Part shown: piece after piece, positions 11,983 through 25,361 of the stretch
How positions within the stretch are numbered: position 1 is the first letter of the stretch
How the letters are laid out: each line of letters opens with the position of its first letter
Assembly (NCBI GenBank): GCA_007922225.1
Contig: ML680037.1
Coordinates: 6,467,400 to 6,531,399 of the forward strand
Reading direction: 5' to 3'
Length of the DNA: 64,000 bases
Source of the DNA: Emydura subglobosa
Lineage: Eukaryota > Chordata > Testudines > Chelidae
Notes under the pieces: generated by a model
Database searches by the model: none
Seen by the model: the letters and a program-made list of their open reading frames with translations, nothing else
Told to the model about the DNA's origin: nothing
Position numbers and translations under genes: made by a program

Positions 11983-14445
11983 TTATATAATCTCCCTTCT
12001 GGTTGAGTGGTCTAAGGTGCCAGATGCAAGACTATGTATGACCCTCCTGCTGCCATCTAGCCCTGCTGTCTCACAGGTTATATACATGGACATGTTTGCT
12101 GACTTGATTGTTTCCTTACTTGATTTGAAGTCTGTGCTGTTTTTAATAGCTGTCTTCACTGTCAGAATACCATCCAGCATTTCTGTCGACAGCTGATTTC
12201 TTATGTCTTATTTTATGAGATTCATTTGAGAAAATATGTGTTCCACTTCTGCAGTACTATGAGGAAAAGCCAACATATTCATGGAGAACCTGGAAAGTGT
12301 AAGGAAGTGTGGCTTTCCACTAGGTGTTGACAAAAGTGCAATTTGATACTAGTATTCATCAATTGCCAGATCTCGTTGAAAATCTGTTGACACTGTCACT
12401 TGGTACTCTATGAATTCCTTTTCCAGTATATCAAGTGCATTTTCATTTACAATATGTGGGAAAAGCATTGCAAGCTGGACAATGTCTTCCAAACTCGCTG
12501 TACTTTTACAGCTTGATTGAAGAACTTGGACCAATTTCAGCACCTTGTTGTTAATTGGCATACGTTTTCTTACATTGCTCACTGTATTTAAATAAAACTG
12601 CAGCACATTCTCCATAAACAGCTCTACGACATGTTGGTCCTCTACTTCTTGTAGTTGTCTCCTTGTTTGTGTTCCAGTAAAGATGCTCTCTTGTGCTTTG
12701 TAGTTGCTGGAATCTGTGATACCAAAATGTTGCAGATCCTTTGCTTTCAGATTAACTACAGTAGAGGGCACAATGAAATAGGCCATGATTGTTTCTAACA
12801 GTGTTATGCATTCAACGTCCAGCAAAGCAACATTTAGAGAGTTCTGTTGGCAAAGCTTGTTAAAGTTGACAAATACTGGTGTAACAGTGGCCAAAAAAAG
12901 GAAATAAGATTTTGTGACAGGATCCTATAGTTGCTGAGCAGTTTGTTCTGCTGTAACTAGCCTGTCGTTTTCATCAGTTGATTGAAAGTAACTTACCAAG
13001 GGTGTCATACCGGTTTAGCACTCTTTGAACACAATCCAAAAGGCTCAGCCATCAAATTGAACACAGCTTCAATATCTTAATCATGTCTGCCTCAGAAAAC
13101 GCTTGAAAGTCTTTGTAAAGTTGCTGCCTTTTGCAAGTGTTTGAGAAATGACTGAATATCTCTACACAGTTGTTCCACTGTCTTTGGCAGTACCTTGCAA
13201 GCATGGGAAGAGCAAAGGGCGACAACGTGACAGCCACAATGAATGTGAAAAATATTAGGCTGAACTTCTTTGAATCTTAACAGCACAGAGTTTTTTGCCC
13301 CAATCATTACATGAGCTCCTTCTGTTCCAAGTGCCATTACGTTTGATGGCAGAATGCTGTTTTCTTTAAAGAATGACAATATTACAGCAAAAATGGATTC
13401 TGCATCAGCTTGGGAAATGTTCACTAAGTGGTAGAATTTGTACTGTACTTTTCCCATCTCATAATTGAAATGTATTACTACAAGCGCAACTTAGTAACAT
13501 CGGTAGATTCATCTATTAACAACGTAAATGGCTGGTTTTTGAATTTTTCTGCCAGGTCTCTTTTTAACTCTTTGCTTAAAACATTCTTCACAAGTACTGA
13601 TGCCTTTGTCCTTTTACAATGCACTTCTTTGGTAATTTTTGAGTTAGCAAATCAGTCCCCCAAACAGTCACTTAGGCCATCTGTCAAACTTAAGGGCAAT
13701 TTATTTTGCACAATAAAGTTCACCATTTTAAGTTTGGACTCTGTTACTTGCTGACGAAATCTTGATGTCTCAGAATCATCCTTCTTTGTTTTTGCAAGAA
13801 AATTAGCAATTTCTGATGGCTGGGATTGGGCTGTAGCAATACTGACGTTTTTCGCACTCTTAGCATGGCTCCTGACATCTCTCACACCACCATGTGCAAT
13901 GCAGAAAGTTTTGCACCAAGAACAAACAGTTGTTTTATTATTAATGTCTTGTTGAATCCAGTATTTAAGTTCAACTTCTTTACACCAGGAGGACTGAAAT
14001 GAACACAGTCTGTTTGCAGTGTTTTCGTGTTTAGCTTTTTTCTGAGGAATTGACAATGTTTCCTCATCCACCATATTTTTTCTCTATTCAGCCATTTTCA
14101 CGAAAAAATTACCTATGGTATTATTACAGATATAAACTCTGTGCTTGTGATATTCTGTACACAGGAATTCAGAATTATGCAATTGTTTTAGCTGCAGTTA
14201 ATTGATCAATTGGGTTTTTTTGGGCATGTTCAATAATAGAAAACAGGAAATTGATAAAGTCACAGTCAGTGTAGTTTTATGATACAAGAAGTGATTCTGA
14301 ATGACAACAATGTCAAAATACAATGTTTTATTTCTACCCAATTTCACGGACATTTTTATTTATTTACGGGTTTACAGACAGTGTTAAAATGGTACATTTT
14401 TTTTTTACTGACTGTCCATAAATTTATGGACAGTTGGCAACCCTG
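11983..14445 (-). mobile_element. hAT-type transposon with broken TTF/BED-like transposase
   Basis: Minus-strand coding pieces in order. 14,074-13,652: N-terminal zinc-finger-like segment with CSWC, a second Cys and a His (TTF/BED-like). About 13,640-13,490: a segment with a Leu-Ile-Asp-Glu-Ser-Thr-Asp phrase expected around the first catalytic Asp. 13,457-13,092: an Ala-His-Val-Met-Ile-Gly segment followed by a Cys-His-rich CGCHVVAL motif. 12,894-12,349: helical domain. 12,255-12,225: the C-terminal dimerisation signature AEVEHIFSQMN. The upstream end at 14,430-14,445 reads, on the minus strand, CAGGGTTGCCAACTGTCC, a typical hAT terminus. The coding frame is broken by stops near 13,490, 13,090 and 12,345. 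The left terminus is not certain. Confidence 0.65.
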
Positions 14446-16830
14446 CCGAGAGGTCTCTCTCTGGATGAGTTTCTTCTATGACCCATTGTCAGAATGAAGT
14501 CTCGTTATCACATTGCTGCCCAGCTTTAATGTAAATTCTATCTGATGTGTGTTACCCTGGAATACAACGTGTATGATGCCAGTACGTAGTCAATATTCAT
14601 AACTTCAGATACAAAGATAATACATGCATATAAATAGGATAATCATACTGAGCAAATCATAACTTTTCCATTGACACCTAATATGACATACTTTGTAACA
14701 AGATTCGTTGCAGTTGTATAACAGTGGCCATATAATATGGCTGTATAATAAATTGCCATATTCAATCATACAGCATCAGACATGTCTCAAGAACATTTGG
14801 TAGGACTGGCTGTATTGTCCATAGACAGTGACATTTACAAGACTCTGGACTTCAAGGACCTCATAGAAGAATTAATCTATAGAGCACTCCATTACTCAGC
14901 ATAATAAACAAGGCGAAAAAAATGCTCATTATACATTTTTCCCAGGAGTTATCCACTGACGAGTAAAATGGAACAGGCAATTTATTTATTTATTTATTTA
15001 GCTTCAAGGATACTCTCAGCCAATTACTAGTTGTGTATTGCTATATATCATTATTGGCATACTTTGGTTATATTGGTAATGGAATATTATTAATGGAAAG
15101 GGCACCTCCTAATTTTGTGCTACGGCACTCTGGAGTGCAGTCATGCCCAGAAAGGTGGGTAGGGAGCTGCCTCCCTAAGACTTACAGCCGGAGGACTACA
15201 CCCCACACTCCAAACCAGTGCTACAGTGATATCTACAGACACCTATTTAGAGGTACCACCTATGATGGGGCCCAATCCTATTCCTAACTGTAACTGACTT
15301 TTAATTATTCAGGATCAGGTTCTGTAAAAAAGAGAGAGTGGATTTCCTTACTGTGCCTCTAGATGGCAAACTTTATCTTTTCTATGAATCTTCTCAGTTA
15401 TTCACAAGTAGTAAATATATTCTGGCTTGGCCACACTACAGACTGCATCCTGAGTGACATGGGCCATTGGTCAGCCCAAGAATGGCAAGTCCTAGATGCC
15501 TAGGTAAATTTGTCTAGAAAAGAAGCCAGTGGAGGATATTAGAAAGTCCCTAAGAAATAAATGCCTTTTATTGTTTGACATGAGAGACGTTAGTGAAGTC
15601 TTATACCAAAGCCAAGATTTCACGAAAACTTTTCCACTGCGTGTGATGATGAAGGGTGTCACTCATTTTAGATGTATTTGTCACGCAAAAATCTAGTGCA
15701 ATCTCGTTGTTTGTTAATGTCAGTCTTTGACTTCTCTAGTGGGGTGTCAATAAACAGAAATTATAAGGAATTTGATTGATAGTGAAGAAATCAATAATAT
15801 AGCCCTGAGGCCTGATTCTGATTATCCTATCTCAGTGTAAATTAGAAGTAAGTACACGGATATAAAAATGATATGAGCTCTATGGCCGTTAAGTGTTACC
15901 ACAATATAAATATTAAATATGAATAATAAAGACCTGATAACCCAGTATCTTGTGGCTTGTATGGTCACTTACCCATTACAGACTAATGCCCAGCTCCTCA
16001 AAGCTATTTAGGCACCTAACTTCCAAGTGTCTATGTTACCATTCTGATATGGAAGTGTTTTACACCCACGCTGGTGTATGTGACTCCACAGGATGCACAG
16101 CAATGGAGAATCAGGCCCACATGTCTGTCTGCCATCTCATCAGGAAAACAAGCCCATTACTTTAAGCTTTGTGTTTTATACAGAAGGGGGAGCGAGGGAT
16201 TTCACGCTATCATCTTTCTGAAAATCCTGCTCTAGCAGTATGACCCAAGTAAAACAAGTGTTTACATCTTTAAGGTTGCACTTCAGAATTTTTGGTGAAA
16301 GCTGAAAAATGTTACTGTAGAAATGTTTCCGGTGTGGCCAGAAGTGTTCTACATTTATGTCTAATGTTGGCATCTTCTTCCACTCCAGCCCTTGTTGCTC
16401 TCCTTATCACTTTCCTCATGTGACATGTCTGAAATTACCTTATAAACTCTTTGGAGAAGGGATGATCTTGTTCATCTCCCAGACATTGCTGGACTCTGCT
16501 TCATACTGTTCTTTGTCCAGTCATGTTGAAATAGTCCAGCAGTTGAGTCTGTCACTTTGGAATGTTTCTCCACAATTTTAATAATCTCCATTTAATCATG
16601 TTCTTCAGTATGAGATTGGCTTCTCTTCGTTTCATCCCATTACTTATTACTATGACCCTCAGCCTTCTTGTTGCCTTTTCTCCATTTTCTCCTTGTTAGA
16701 GTCACTTCTTGTATCATCTACAATTAGATTGTAGATTTAGGCTAGGGATTTTTTGTTTGTTCTTGAGTAAACTTTAAGTGCTGTATAAATAATGATCCCA
16801 GTTATACTAGTTGCACTGCTATAAATTATC
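14446..16830. other. Intergenic with simple repeat and MITE relics
   Basis: A short (TTTA)n tract lies at about 14,981-15,000. Pieces of an old MITE family (GCCTGATTCTGAT ... GAGAATCAGGCCC) bracket 15,809-16,120 as inverted ends. No gene is supported. Confidence 0.45.
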
Positions 16831-16834
16831 AGTC

Positions 16835-17240
16835 TCCCTCCTTCGTTTTTGTGCCCTTCAAATACTTGCAGACTATTATCACGTCTCATACCCTTCATGA
16901 TTATTTAGCCTATCCCTCCAGCCCTGAGATAATTTTGGTACCCTTTGAACTCCTTCTAACTTGCAATTATGTTTCTGGTAAGGAGATCCCCAGAACTCAA
17001 TGCAATATTGCTGGTGCGGTCTCAGCAGAGCCATATTGAGAGGATTTATTACTTCCCAGATCTTTGAAGCAGCACCTCTCGCAGTGGCTTTTTCTGCTGC
17101 CATATTGTTATTTGCAAATTCATGTCTAATTTCTTAACCATGATTGTTCCTAAGCCTGTTCCAGTATTATAGCTTCGCAGCTTTCTCTCCCAGGGAATAT
17201 CTGTGCTCTGGATTATGAGCCAGATTGTGACTGGCACTTT
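16835..17240 (-). repeat. CR1-type LINE 3' region fragment (part 1)
   Basis: Old CR1/L3-like sequence. Read on the plus strand it has the familiar reverse-orientation phrases for this LINE: GTCTCATACCC, then a CCCAGAACTCAATGCAATATT phrase, then a GCTGGTGCGGTCTCAGCAGAG phrase, then ATTACTTCCC. This order corresponds to a minus-strand CR1. It is continued by the fragment at 18.2-18.7 kb after an unrelated stretch of about 1 kb. Confidence 0.6.
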
Positions 17241-18225
17241 TGCAGATGTGCATTTTGGGGGAACAAAAGGCGCCTTTTCTTCTTATTCACCCCCAATTGC
17301 ACCAGCCACAGCTCAAGTCCCTGTGCTCTCCTGAGCTCCCTTTTAGCTCCCCAGAAGCACTAGCCACCTAAAATTGACAAGGATGATTGGGTGAAGCTCA
17401 TAATCCTTGCATGCACCGGGCAACAAAATTGTTTGGCAATGAGGTGGGACACCCTATGACAAATATTGCAACCCCTGCAGTATCTTTGGGCACCATTGTA
17501 CTAAATTTGTGAATGGTTTAAGTATGATTGTGTTCTACTCCCGGGGAGAGGATTACCACAGCTTCTCCAGGAACTAAAAACAATGGGGGTGATTAAGGTG
17601 AATTGCTAAAACTAAACAGTTCCAGAGGTACTAATACCTAGTTCATACTGCATTTTCCAGAGACTCAAACAAAGAAAGAGCTTTTGGTATAAAAAGACTG
17701 AGTTTGAACTAATGCCGGCCCTTCTAATCTGATTCAGCAAACGGACAGGACCCTCTGTCCATGAGGTCCCGGACCTCACAGAAAGATTAGAAAGACTTTG
17801 ACTTACTAGGGTCCTCTAAGACTGATGGGGGGCTCCTGATATGTTTAGTGCAGGTTTAAATCTCTTTGTTTTTGTAATATGTTTTCTCAGTAATTTTTTT
17901 ATCTTAAGACTAAAAAGAGCTGTATGGTAACTTGTAACTGCTGGCAATTGCTCACCTTTAGGCTTGCTGGGGATATCACAGTGGAAGTCGGGGAGCTGTG
18001 CAGCTTTAAAACTCCTGGTCAAAAGACAGTGAGTCAAGGGTCTTTGCCCAGAAATGGATGATGTTTGGAGTCCTGAAATCTGACTGGGCACTCCTGGAGT
18101 GGACCACGGAAAGGATACAGGTGAAGTTACCCTGAAACTGTGACACACACTACATCCTCCTATGGGTTGGCACAACAATGCGCACAATGCTTCCTTGCCT
18201 TAATGGCATAATCTGGTCCTCTATT
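17241..18225. other. Unclassified ~1 kb stretch interrupting a CR1
   Basis: Non-coding sequence lying between two collinear pieces of one CR1 copy. It contains a TATAAAAAG-like box near 17,690 and a CTCTGTCC/GGACCTC-rich core at 17,740-17,790. It may be an inserted non-autonomous element. I cannot identify ends or a target duplication. Confidence 0.35.
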
Positions 18226-18670
18226 TTCAGAGAGAGATTTAGCTTTAGATTTAGTTTGTTGAATACCATTTTGCTTCCTGCTCATATTTCCAATCTCTCT
18301 ATGGCCCTTTAAATGGATTCTTTGCCCACAGGAAGGTCCGTTACACCTTCCATCTTAGTGTCATCCATCAATCACACTGATTGCTGTTTACCTTTTTTCT
18401 AGACTACAAATGAGGATATCAAATAAGACTGGACCACACAGAGATCCTTGTGGTGCCCCATTACACACTTGTCTGCAGTCTGACACATTGGTTTTACATC
18501 TGGGAAGAGAGGAGTAGCCAGCATTAAAACTGCCTCTTTTAATGCAGTAGGCTTTACTTTCCGTATATTCAAAAAGTTCCTAATGATAAAATTGATAAAG
18601 AGGCATACTTCTTGTTCTCCAAGAGAACATCCTAGAGCCAAGGCAATTCCAGGAGGCAGAGCCAAAGTGA
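18226..18670 (-). repeat. CR1-type LINE 3' region fragment (part 2)
   Basis: Continues the CR1 at 16.8-17.2 kb in the same orientation. Visible phrases are TTTCCAATCTCTCTATGGCC, TAGTGTCATCC, ACTGGACCACACAGAGA and CCTTGTGGTGCCCCATTAC, in the order expected further into the element. Divergence is high, so it is an old insertion. Confidence 0.55.
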
Positions 18671-20990
18671 AAAATGATTAGATTATTGACTTCTGTGCTG
18701 AATACGCTGAAGCGGAAGCAGTGGTCACTGACAATGTGCCTGCTGGGGAAATCTGAGTCCAGCATTTATTTCTTTACGTGTGATGCATGCAATAGATTCT
18801 GTGTCGAGCAGCTGAACATTTCATGTTTTTGGTTTTTTAATTATGCTTCTGTTATGGATATGTGTGTGAACACTCCATGCATCAACCTTTGAGGCATTTA
18901 TATTTTATTCCTACCCTTCTATTATTGGGAAATGTAGTCAGGGTGCTGAAGCGTTTGTATTTCTTCATGGCTTCTTCATGGCTTATTTCTAGCATTCTGT
19001 GGCACAAAAGTCAATGGAAAAATCTCCAATTAAATTAGTTCTGCTTCTTGTTTCTAATCACGCTGGACTAGGTTATGCAAATTGCACACAGCCAAAAGAA
19101 AAGGAAGATTGTAGTCCCACTGCTGCAGGGTAGCACCAAGAGAAAAGAATGTCAGATCTCCTGGGGTGTATGGAAACTACCACCTCCTTTTGTGGGGTGC
19201 ATCTCCCTCCCTTGAACTTGCCGACTGTTGCTCAATGTGTATGGGGCTTAGGGCATGGGCAGAGCCACGGCTCTCATTCCTCTTCAGATATTTCTCTTCA
19301 TGCCCTCCCCCAGTAGGCAGGAAGTAGCCTCCTGTGAATATTTTGCCTTTGATTCCAATCTCACTCATAACAGCATAAATCAGGATTAACTTCAGGACAG
19401 CCAGTGGAGTCACACAAATAAAACCAATGTAAATAAGATCAGAATCCAGCAGGCCATATATTCATTCATTTTATAAATAGAGGGTTATAGTTCTTGACTT
19501 CATCAGCCATTTTAGAAGGAAAAAAATGTATACACATAATGTGAGAGGTGTCTGAAATATAGAAGGAATGAGGTTTGAGAGTAAACTGGTCCTTTAATCC
19601 CATTTGTTATTGAGATTGATCTGGGTTATATTATACCTCATAGTTATGTGGGGTTTGTGCATCATACTTTTAAAAGTTTAATCAAGATATTCTAAAAAAA
19701 AAATCTGCGCTTCTGGATGAGCCAATCAATGCTTTGCAGGGCATTCTATAAATTATCCTAAATTGTGTTCAGGATAGGAGATAGCAAATAATAAACATAC
19801 TTTATTAGAAAGAGAGAATTGCTGAAGGCTGGATGGAGTTTTCTATGCTCCATTTCAAATCTGTTCTTTCAGACCATCAGCTATCATTTCCCCCATTCCT
19901 TTGATTAATTTTTAAATTGTGAATTCCTTAAAACAGGGACTGTCCTTTTTGCTTGCTTAGTGTGTGCTTGCTGCTGCTTGCTTAGATACAACCACTTATC
20001 TATTTGCAAACAATATAATAAAAATTAAACTAAAAAAACCCTGGGACAAGATGCAGGGCCCTACCAAAATGCCAGCAGGCAAGGAGCTAATTTCTTGGCC
20101 TGATCTTTTACAGGTGTATAGGGTTGAGGCAGAGAGAATGAAACAGACCTGGGATCCAAAAGCTCAATCATGTATTCAGAACAAAGCCAAGGAACTCTAG
20201 AAAGAGCCACTTGGTATTGCAAGAAGCCTGAGGGGAGGGAGTTAGCTCCACAGCTAATTGTTAGGCAGCTGGTCTGTAAGAAGTCTTTTAACGTAAACAG
20301 TGCTCTTTAGGTTTCAAGAAAGCCTTAATTAGGGAAAATGACTCACTTTGTGAAAGATTCTTCTTGTTGCTGGACCTGCTGGCCCACTCAGCAGCTTACA
20401 TCTCCTCAGTATACAAAGTCATATTATAAATACATAATTTTATATTTAGCAAGTAAACATCTATGTTAAACCTATAATTTAAAATAATGAAGGAATCTCC
20501 TTTGTATCAGCTATGCTCCCTGTATGAGCTCAATACTAACCTATAATAAGCTAATTTGTAAATTACTTGTATTTCCCTCAATCTAGCCTAAATATGAAAA
20601 TAAAAGGACAGACTGCTTCTGTGAATCATCATGAGGCCTCCTTCCAAAAATAGGATTGTGTTGGTTAAAATGTATTTGTTAAGGGATATATGCACTGAGA
20701 AAGTCTCTTAGCATTTTCTCAGTCAAAACTAGATCGACCCAAAAAAAGTGAGTCATTTGGTGGGTTGTTCTTAGAGATGGTTAAGATTATCAACCACATC
20801 ACACCATTGTTCATACGCAACTAACAACATGGGCTAAATGATCACAATGATTTGTAATTTGACTTTTGAGAAACAGTCAAACCAGGGGTTAAGGAAGCAC
20901 TTAATACGTGATCACATTTCCAAAGCAATATGAGATTTCATTCATTAGTTGAAGTTAGTAGAAGAAAAACATGTTTTAGTATGAGCTTCA
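18671..20990. other. Intergenic, no gene
   Basis: AT-rich DNA. A MITE-like end (CCAATGTAAATAAGATCAGA) lies near 19,420. Short open frames lack domains. No RNA gene is seen. Confidence 0.45.
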
Positions 20991-20994
20991 GGAA

Positions 20995-21720
20995 GCTTTT
21001 CAATTTGTTGTTAATATATCAATCATCTCCTTTCTCTCCAAAGTTAACAGTAGCCTCTCCCAACTTTCTCGGTACCTAGATGAAATCAGCACCTGCATTA
21101 AGGGTATATGGCCAAAATTGAAATTGAACAAGACTGAGGTGATGGGAAGAGCTTTCCTCCATAACAATCCCACACAACAAAGGCACCTGCTCCTCAATCA
21201 TGAAGTTGATTCAAAGCCTTGGAATCCCCTTAGGTTCTTCACTGGTCTTGGCCACCAGAATGGCCAAAGGGTGAGGAATGGTCATTTCCATCTGCACTTG
21301 CCAGAAGCCTGAGCCTGATCTTATTGAACTCACATTTTGTCATGATGGTCTACACATCCGTAGCAGCTAGACTCAGCTAATGCAGTTGTCTGTATCTAGC
21401 AATGAGATGCCCTGAGAAAGCGTCTGCTAGAGCACAGCAGCCATCTGCTTGGCAACGCTTATTACTCCAATATTCTGATGTCTCTACTGGTGCTATTTCA
21501 CACAGAGTCCAGTTCACAATCTCTGTCCTGACTTTCAAAGCCCTGCATGAAAGTGGGCCTAGCTCTCTGAGACTCAGTGACAACAACCTCACAAGGTAGC
21601 TTTGATCCACTAGAATAACAAACTGAATACCAATAGGGCAACCAATTGAGTCTTCCTTGTACCTAGGCTAAGACAGTGTAACTCACTGCCAGGTTAAATA
21701 AAAATGACCACTAATGTTTC
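20995..21720 (+). repeat. L2/CR1-clade LINE, decayed C-terminal RT end
   Basis: The plus-strand frame at 21,115-21,150 gives Lys-Leu-Asn-Lys-Thr-Glu-Val-Met, resembling the segment after the RT core of L2-like LINEs. At 21,402-21,599 the frame ends VLTFKALHESGPSSLRLSD, which fits their conserved C-terminal Tyr/Phe-Lys-Ala-Leu-His block. Stops are frequent and there is no endonuclease or RT core, so this is a 5'-truncated dead copy. Confidence 0.5.
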
Positions 21721-21761
21721 CACTTTTAGAGCAAAATGCATAACCCACCTATTCTCCCCCA

Positions 21762-21779
21762 CCCCCCCCCCCCCCCCCC
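21762..21779. repeat. Poly-C homopolymer
   Basis: A run of 18 C residues, preceded by a C-rich stretch. Its length is likely unreliable in the assembly. Confidence 0.9.
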
Positions 21780-24310
21780 ACAATAGTAGCTAGGGGGCAA
21801 ATCTTCCCCGCCTAGGGTGATATTCACAGGCTGGGAGTAATTGGTCAAACCAGATTCTTCCCTGGTGGAGGGTCCTGGCTCTGATGCTGATCAGTGGAGT
21901 CAGTGGTTACCGGAGGAGTGTGTATGAATCCCACCTCCTGAGCCATGTAGTGAGGGCCTGACAAAAAACAGATCTCTGGTGTAATCCAAAGAAATGAACA
22001 TGTTATTTCCTGACTTCTTGCAAATCTCCAAAGGCAAATACCCATTGCCTCATGACAGGGGTCAGTTTCCAGTGGTTACTAGCATGCTGGGAACGCCACA
22101 GAGCCTGATCAGCTGCAGAAAAATCATCCTCAACTCCTTTGAGTGTGAGGCATCTCTATGCTGTGCTGGAAGCCACAAACGAGGTGCTGTGCTTTTTCCT
22201 ATACTGCTGTTCCCTAACTCCCAATAGCAGAGAGTGCACAAGAACCTGTCGCTGTTGGCTTCTGATCTTAACCAGCATGGGCTTTTAGCCAAAGTTGTCT
22301 TTATTCTTGATTATGAAATGTAGTTTGTTGCAAACTTCTTAAATAACTTCCAATGTTCATTCACATATTTCTGTCTACATTTTTTTCTTCCAATCAATTT
22401 TGCTACTAATTTTCCTCAGCTTCAGGAAATTCCTCCTTTTGAAGCACCAGGAATAAATATTACTGATTGGGACAGTCCTCTGTTCATCTATATTGAAAAT
22501 CAGGTCATGAGCACTAGTCCTTGAACAACAACCAACTTTTCTTGGCAAGTGACTCAGTTCATCTTTAACTGTTATAATGAGGTACAAAATACTTGCCTCA
22601 TGCTGGCTGCAGTAACTCTTGTGACAGCTTTGAGATGTGATTTAAACCTTCTCCCTATTGTCTGCTGCTTGGAGTGACTCACCCCCTCCCCTCTGGCGTA
22701 TGGGTCCTGCGTTTTGTATCTTGGCTTCTGCTGCATCCACTCAAGGGGGCCCCTCCCAATGCCTGGAATACAAGGATGCTGTCCCTTGGAAAAATATTTA
22801 CTGCCAATTAATATACTGGGTATATAGTTTTAATGTACAAGGAATAAAATAATTATCACAAGCCCCAAAGTAATTTTATAACAACAGGGGAACTTTATTA
22901 GGTACATCGAACAAAGGCTCAGGGATAATAAAAGAAGAATGAAAGAATGAAATAATACGGCCTTAAACACTCCATTTCCCGACACTTATAATGGGCCCTA
23001 TCACCCAGCTCCCTTCCAGCATTTGCCTAGGCTGATACTGAGTTGAGAATCAGTTCAGCAGCACTGTAATTGTTGACTGGCTTCAAACTCACAAGCAAAA
23101 TAAATAATCATGGGATTTTTTTTACAAGGTCTTCACCCCTAAAAGCGTAGGATCATTCTGAGGCTCCCTGGTCTCAGTTCATTGGAAAAGTAGGCCGGCT
23201 CTGAGTAGCCTGAGTTGGAATCACTTCTCAGCCTCCTGGGTTGCAGGTCTCTGCTGAGCTGACATCCTGCAGTGATCCACTACCCACCAACAGAAACCCT
23301 TTAGGTAGGAATGGGAAGTTTATTGGGAACCTCCCGGGCTGAGATGCTTCTCTCTGCTCCACTCTAACAACAGCCACAACCGAATGCAATAAGTAAACCA
23401 AACCCTTTGTCTCTGAATTCTGGCTTACAATTGGTTCTGGTAGTAGCTTCTAGCTTGTTCTCTAGGCAATCTGGGAAACAGAGTTCTGAGCCTCTGTAGC
23501 CATTGCTGCTGTAGTCCAGAGACAAATCCAATACAGGCTTAGTGTAGTATGTCAGGAACAACCAACTGCACCTGCAGTTACACTTCTTAGAAACTTATCT
23601 GTAACTTTTAGAAATTCCAACAATGATTTTACTGTTGGCTGCAGGAGATCTGCCGTGTGTGTGTCCCAAATCAAAGTCCCCCCTGATAACCCTATTTTAT
23701 TTCCACACATTACAAACAGGTGCTCATGGAACAACTCATATTGCTCTCTGGTTTGGTTTGGTGATCTGTACTGGACCCCCCCACCAGTTCCCTTTCTGGG
23801 CTTTGTTAGTTAGCTCACTAGTTCCTGTGCATTCCAGATGCTGCAGTTATCTCTAATGCAGGTAATGGTGTCTTTCATGTGGAGTGCAATCCGCTCCACA
23901 TTTTCTATTCATTTGTCCTTCCTATATAACCAGGCTGTAAGCAGTAATTTTAACATTCATAAAACATCATCGCATGATTGGCAAGACAAATGCAGGGCCG
24001 AGATGGGCGCCATATGACAAAAAAGGGGAAGAATATCTTAGGACTCCGTTTTACCAATCTAGTGAGAAAGGGCTGATTAGGGCTGAAGGAGGCTAGTGAC
24101 AAAACCTCACAGCTAAGTAAAATGGTGCACTGGACAATGGTCTGCAAGCTGAGGAGGGAGGCAGATAGGCAGAAACATGGGAAATTGCAACAAGGTCATT
24201 AGAGAGAGACGAGAAAAAATAATGGGACAATCTGCTAAACATCTTAGATGTCTATACTAATGCAAGGAGTATGGGAAATAATAGGACTGACTGGCAGTCT
24301 TAGTACACTC
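21780..24310. other. Intergenic with LTR-like patches
   Basis: No gene is supported. On the minus strand two AATAAAG/AATAAAC polyadenylation-like sites (about 22,895 and 23,320) lie in sequence that reads like decayed LTRs. Boundaries and family are unclear. Confidence 0.35.
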
Positions 24311-24316
24311 AGAAAG

Positions 24317-25361
24317 TTATGATTTAGGCTTCATCACAGAGACTTGATGGGAGAAATTGCATAACTGGACTATTGATATTCCTGGGCATAGCTTGTTCAG
24401 GAAGGATTGGCAGGGTCCAAAAGAGAGGATGGGGTGCATCATACAAGAAGAATGTATACACTTGGTCTGAGTCCACAAAGAGAAAAGAGGCATCCCTATC
24501 AAAAGTCTCTGGCTGAAGGTAAAAGGGGAAAAACAGAACTGGGTCTGCTGCTCCATCAATTGCATATCATTTATTTGGGTGAGTTTTATGTACACCCTCC
24601 TCAGGGTTGGATCATCCTTCTGTTCGTCTACGAAGCCCACACCTGATGCCTCACGTGTAGGTCTGGAGGGGGGGGTGAAAGGACCCCTTGTTTTCTTGCT
24701 GCTCCTGTCAGGAGGTCCTTTCACGCTTGATCCATACCGATGCTCTTGAGATGTTCTCCAACCACTGGGAGAGGCAGCCACCTGCTGCCCAGGTCTCCTT
24801 TCAGGTTGGAGTCAGAGCCAACACTCTTTCTAAAGGCTCTAGGGTCCTGCTTGTCATCAGACCCTCAGTGGGTCTGTCTCCCAGCGAAAACACTCTTGGG
24901 TTTTGGCTGTGATGTCTCAGATAGCCACCTTGACCCATGCATAGTCAGGTGTGGCCATGCCATCAAGGTCACATTATGTGGCTTGTGCTGGCCCCATCAG
25001 ACAGGGTGCCAACATAACAGCCCCGTACTCAGCTAGTCACTGTTGCTGTGGTGACCTGATCAAAGATGATGAGAATGGCTTCTAGGCTACTTTCAGGCCT
25101 AATCTTTGTGAGTTTTATAAGAATGCTTGGAGCAGCTCTTATTGCCGTTTTGCCAACTCCTGAATGAGCTGCTGGTGTTATGTCACCTGTTGTCGTTCCT
25201 GGGCAGCCATTTGCTGGAACAACTGGTACTGTCGCTGCTGTTGGGCTACCTGTTTTTGGCTGTCCAACAGCCACTTCAATAGTTCTTCCATATCTATCCT
25301 TTTTCCTTTTTTTTATGTTTTACAGCAGGTCTAGGAGGTTGCCTGCTTTCTCTGCCAAATT
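24317..25361 (-). pseudogene. Collapsed Ty3/gypsy (Gmr1-like) gag-pol remnant
   Basis: Starts just inside the LTR at 25,362-25,657. A start codon at 25,291-25,289 opens a Gln-rich Gag N-terminus that stops after about 37 codons. Another frame (about 25,140-25,040) carries a Leu-Thr-Lys-Ile-Arg-Pro-Glu-Ser segment that resembles the start of the SCAN-like capsid domain of Gmr1-type elements. Further on, the frame ending at 24,317 contains GFVDEQKDDPTLRRVY, which resembles the segment preceding the integrase zinc finger. Everything between gag and that segment has been deleted. No 3' LTR was found. SCAN domains of vertebrate transcription factors derive from this gag type. Confidence 0.5.
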
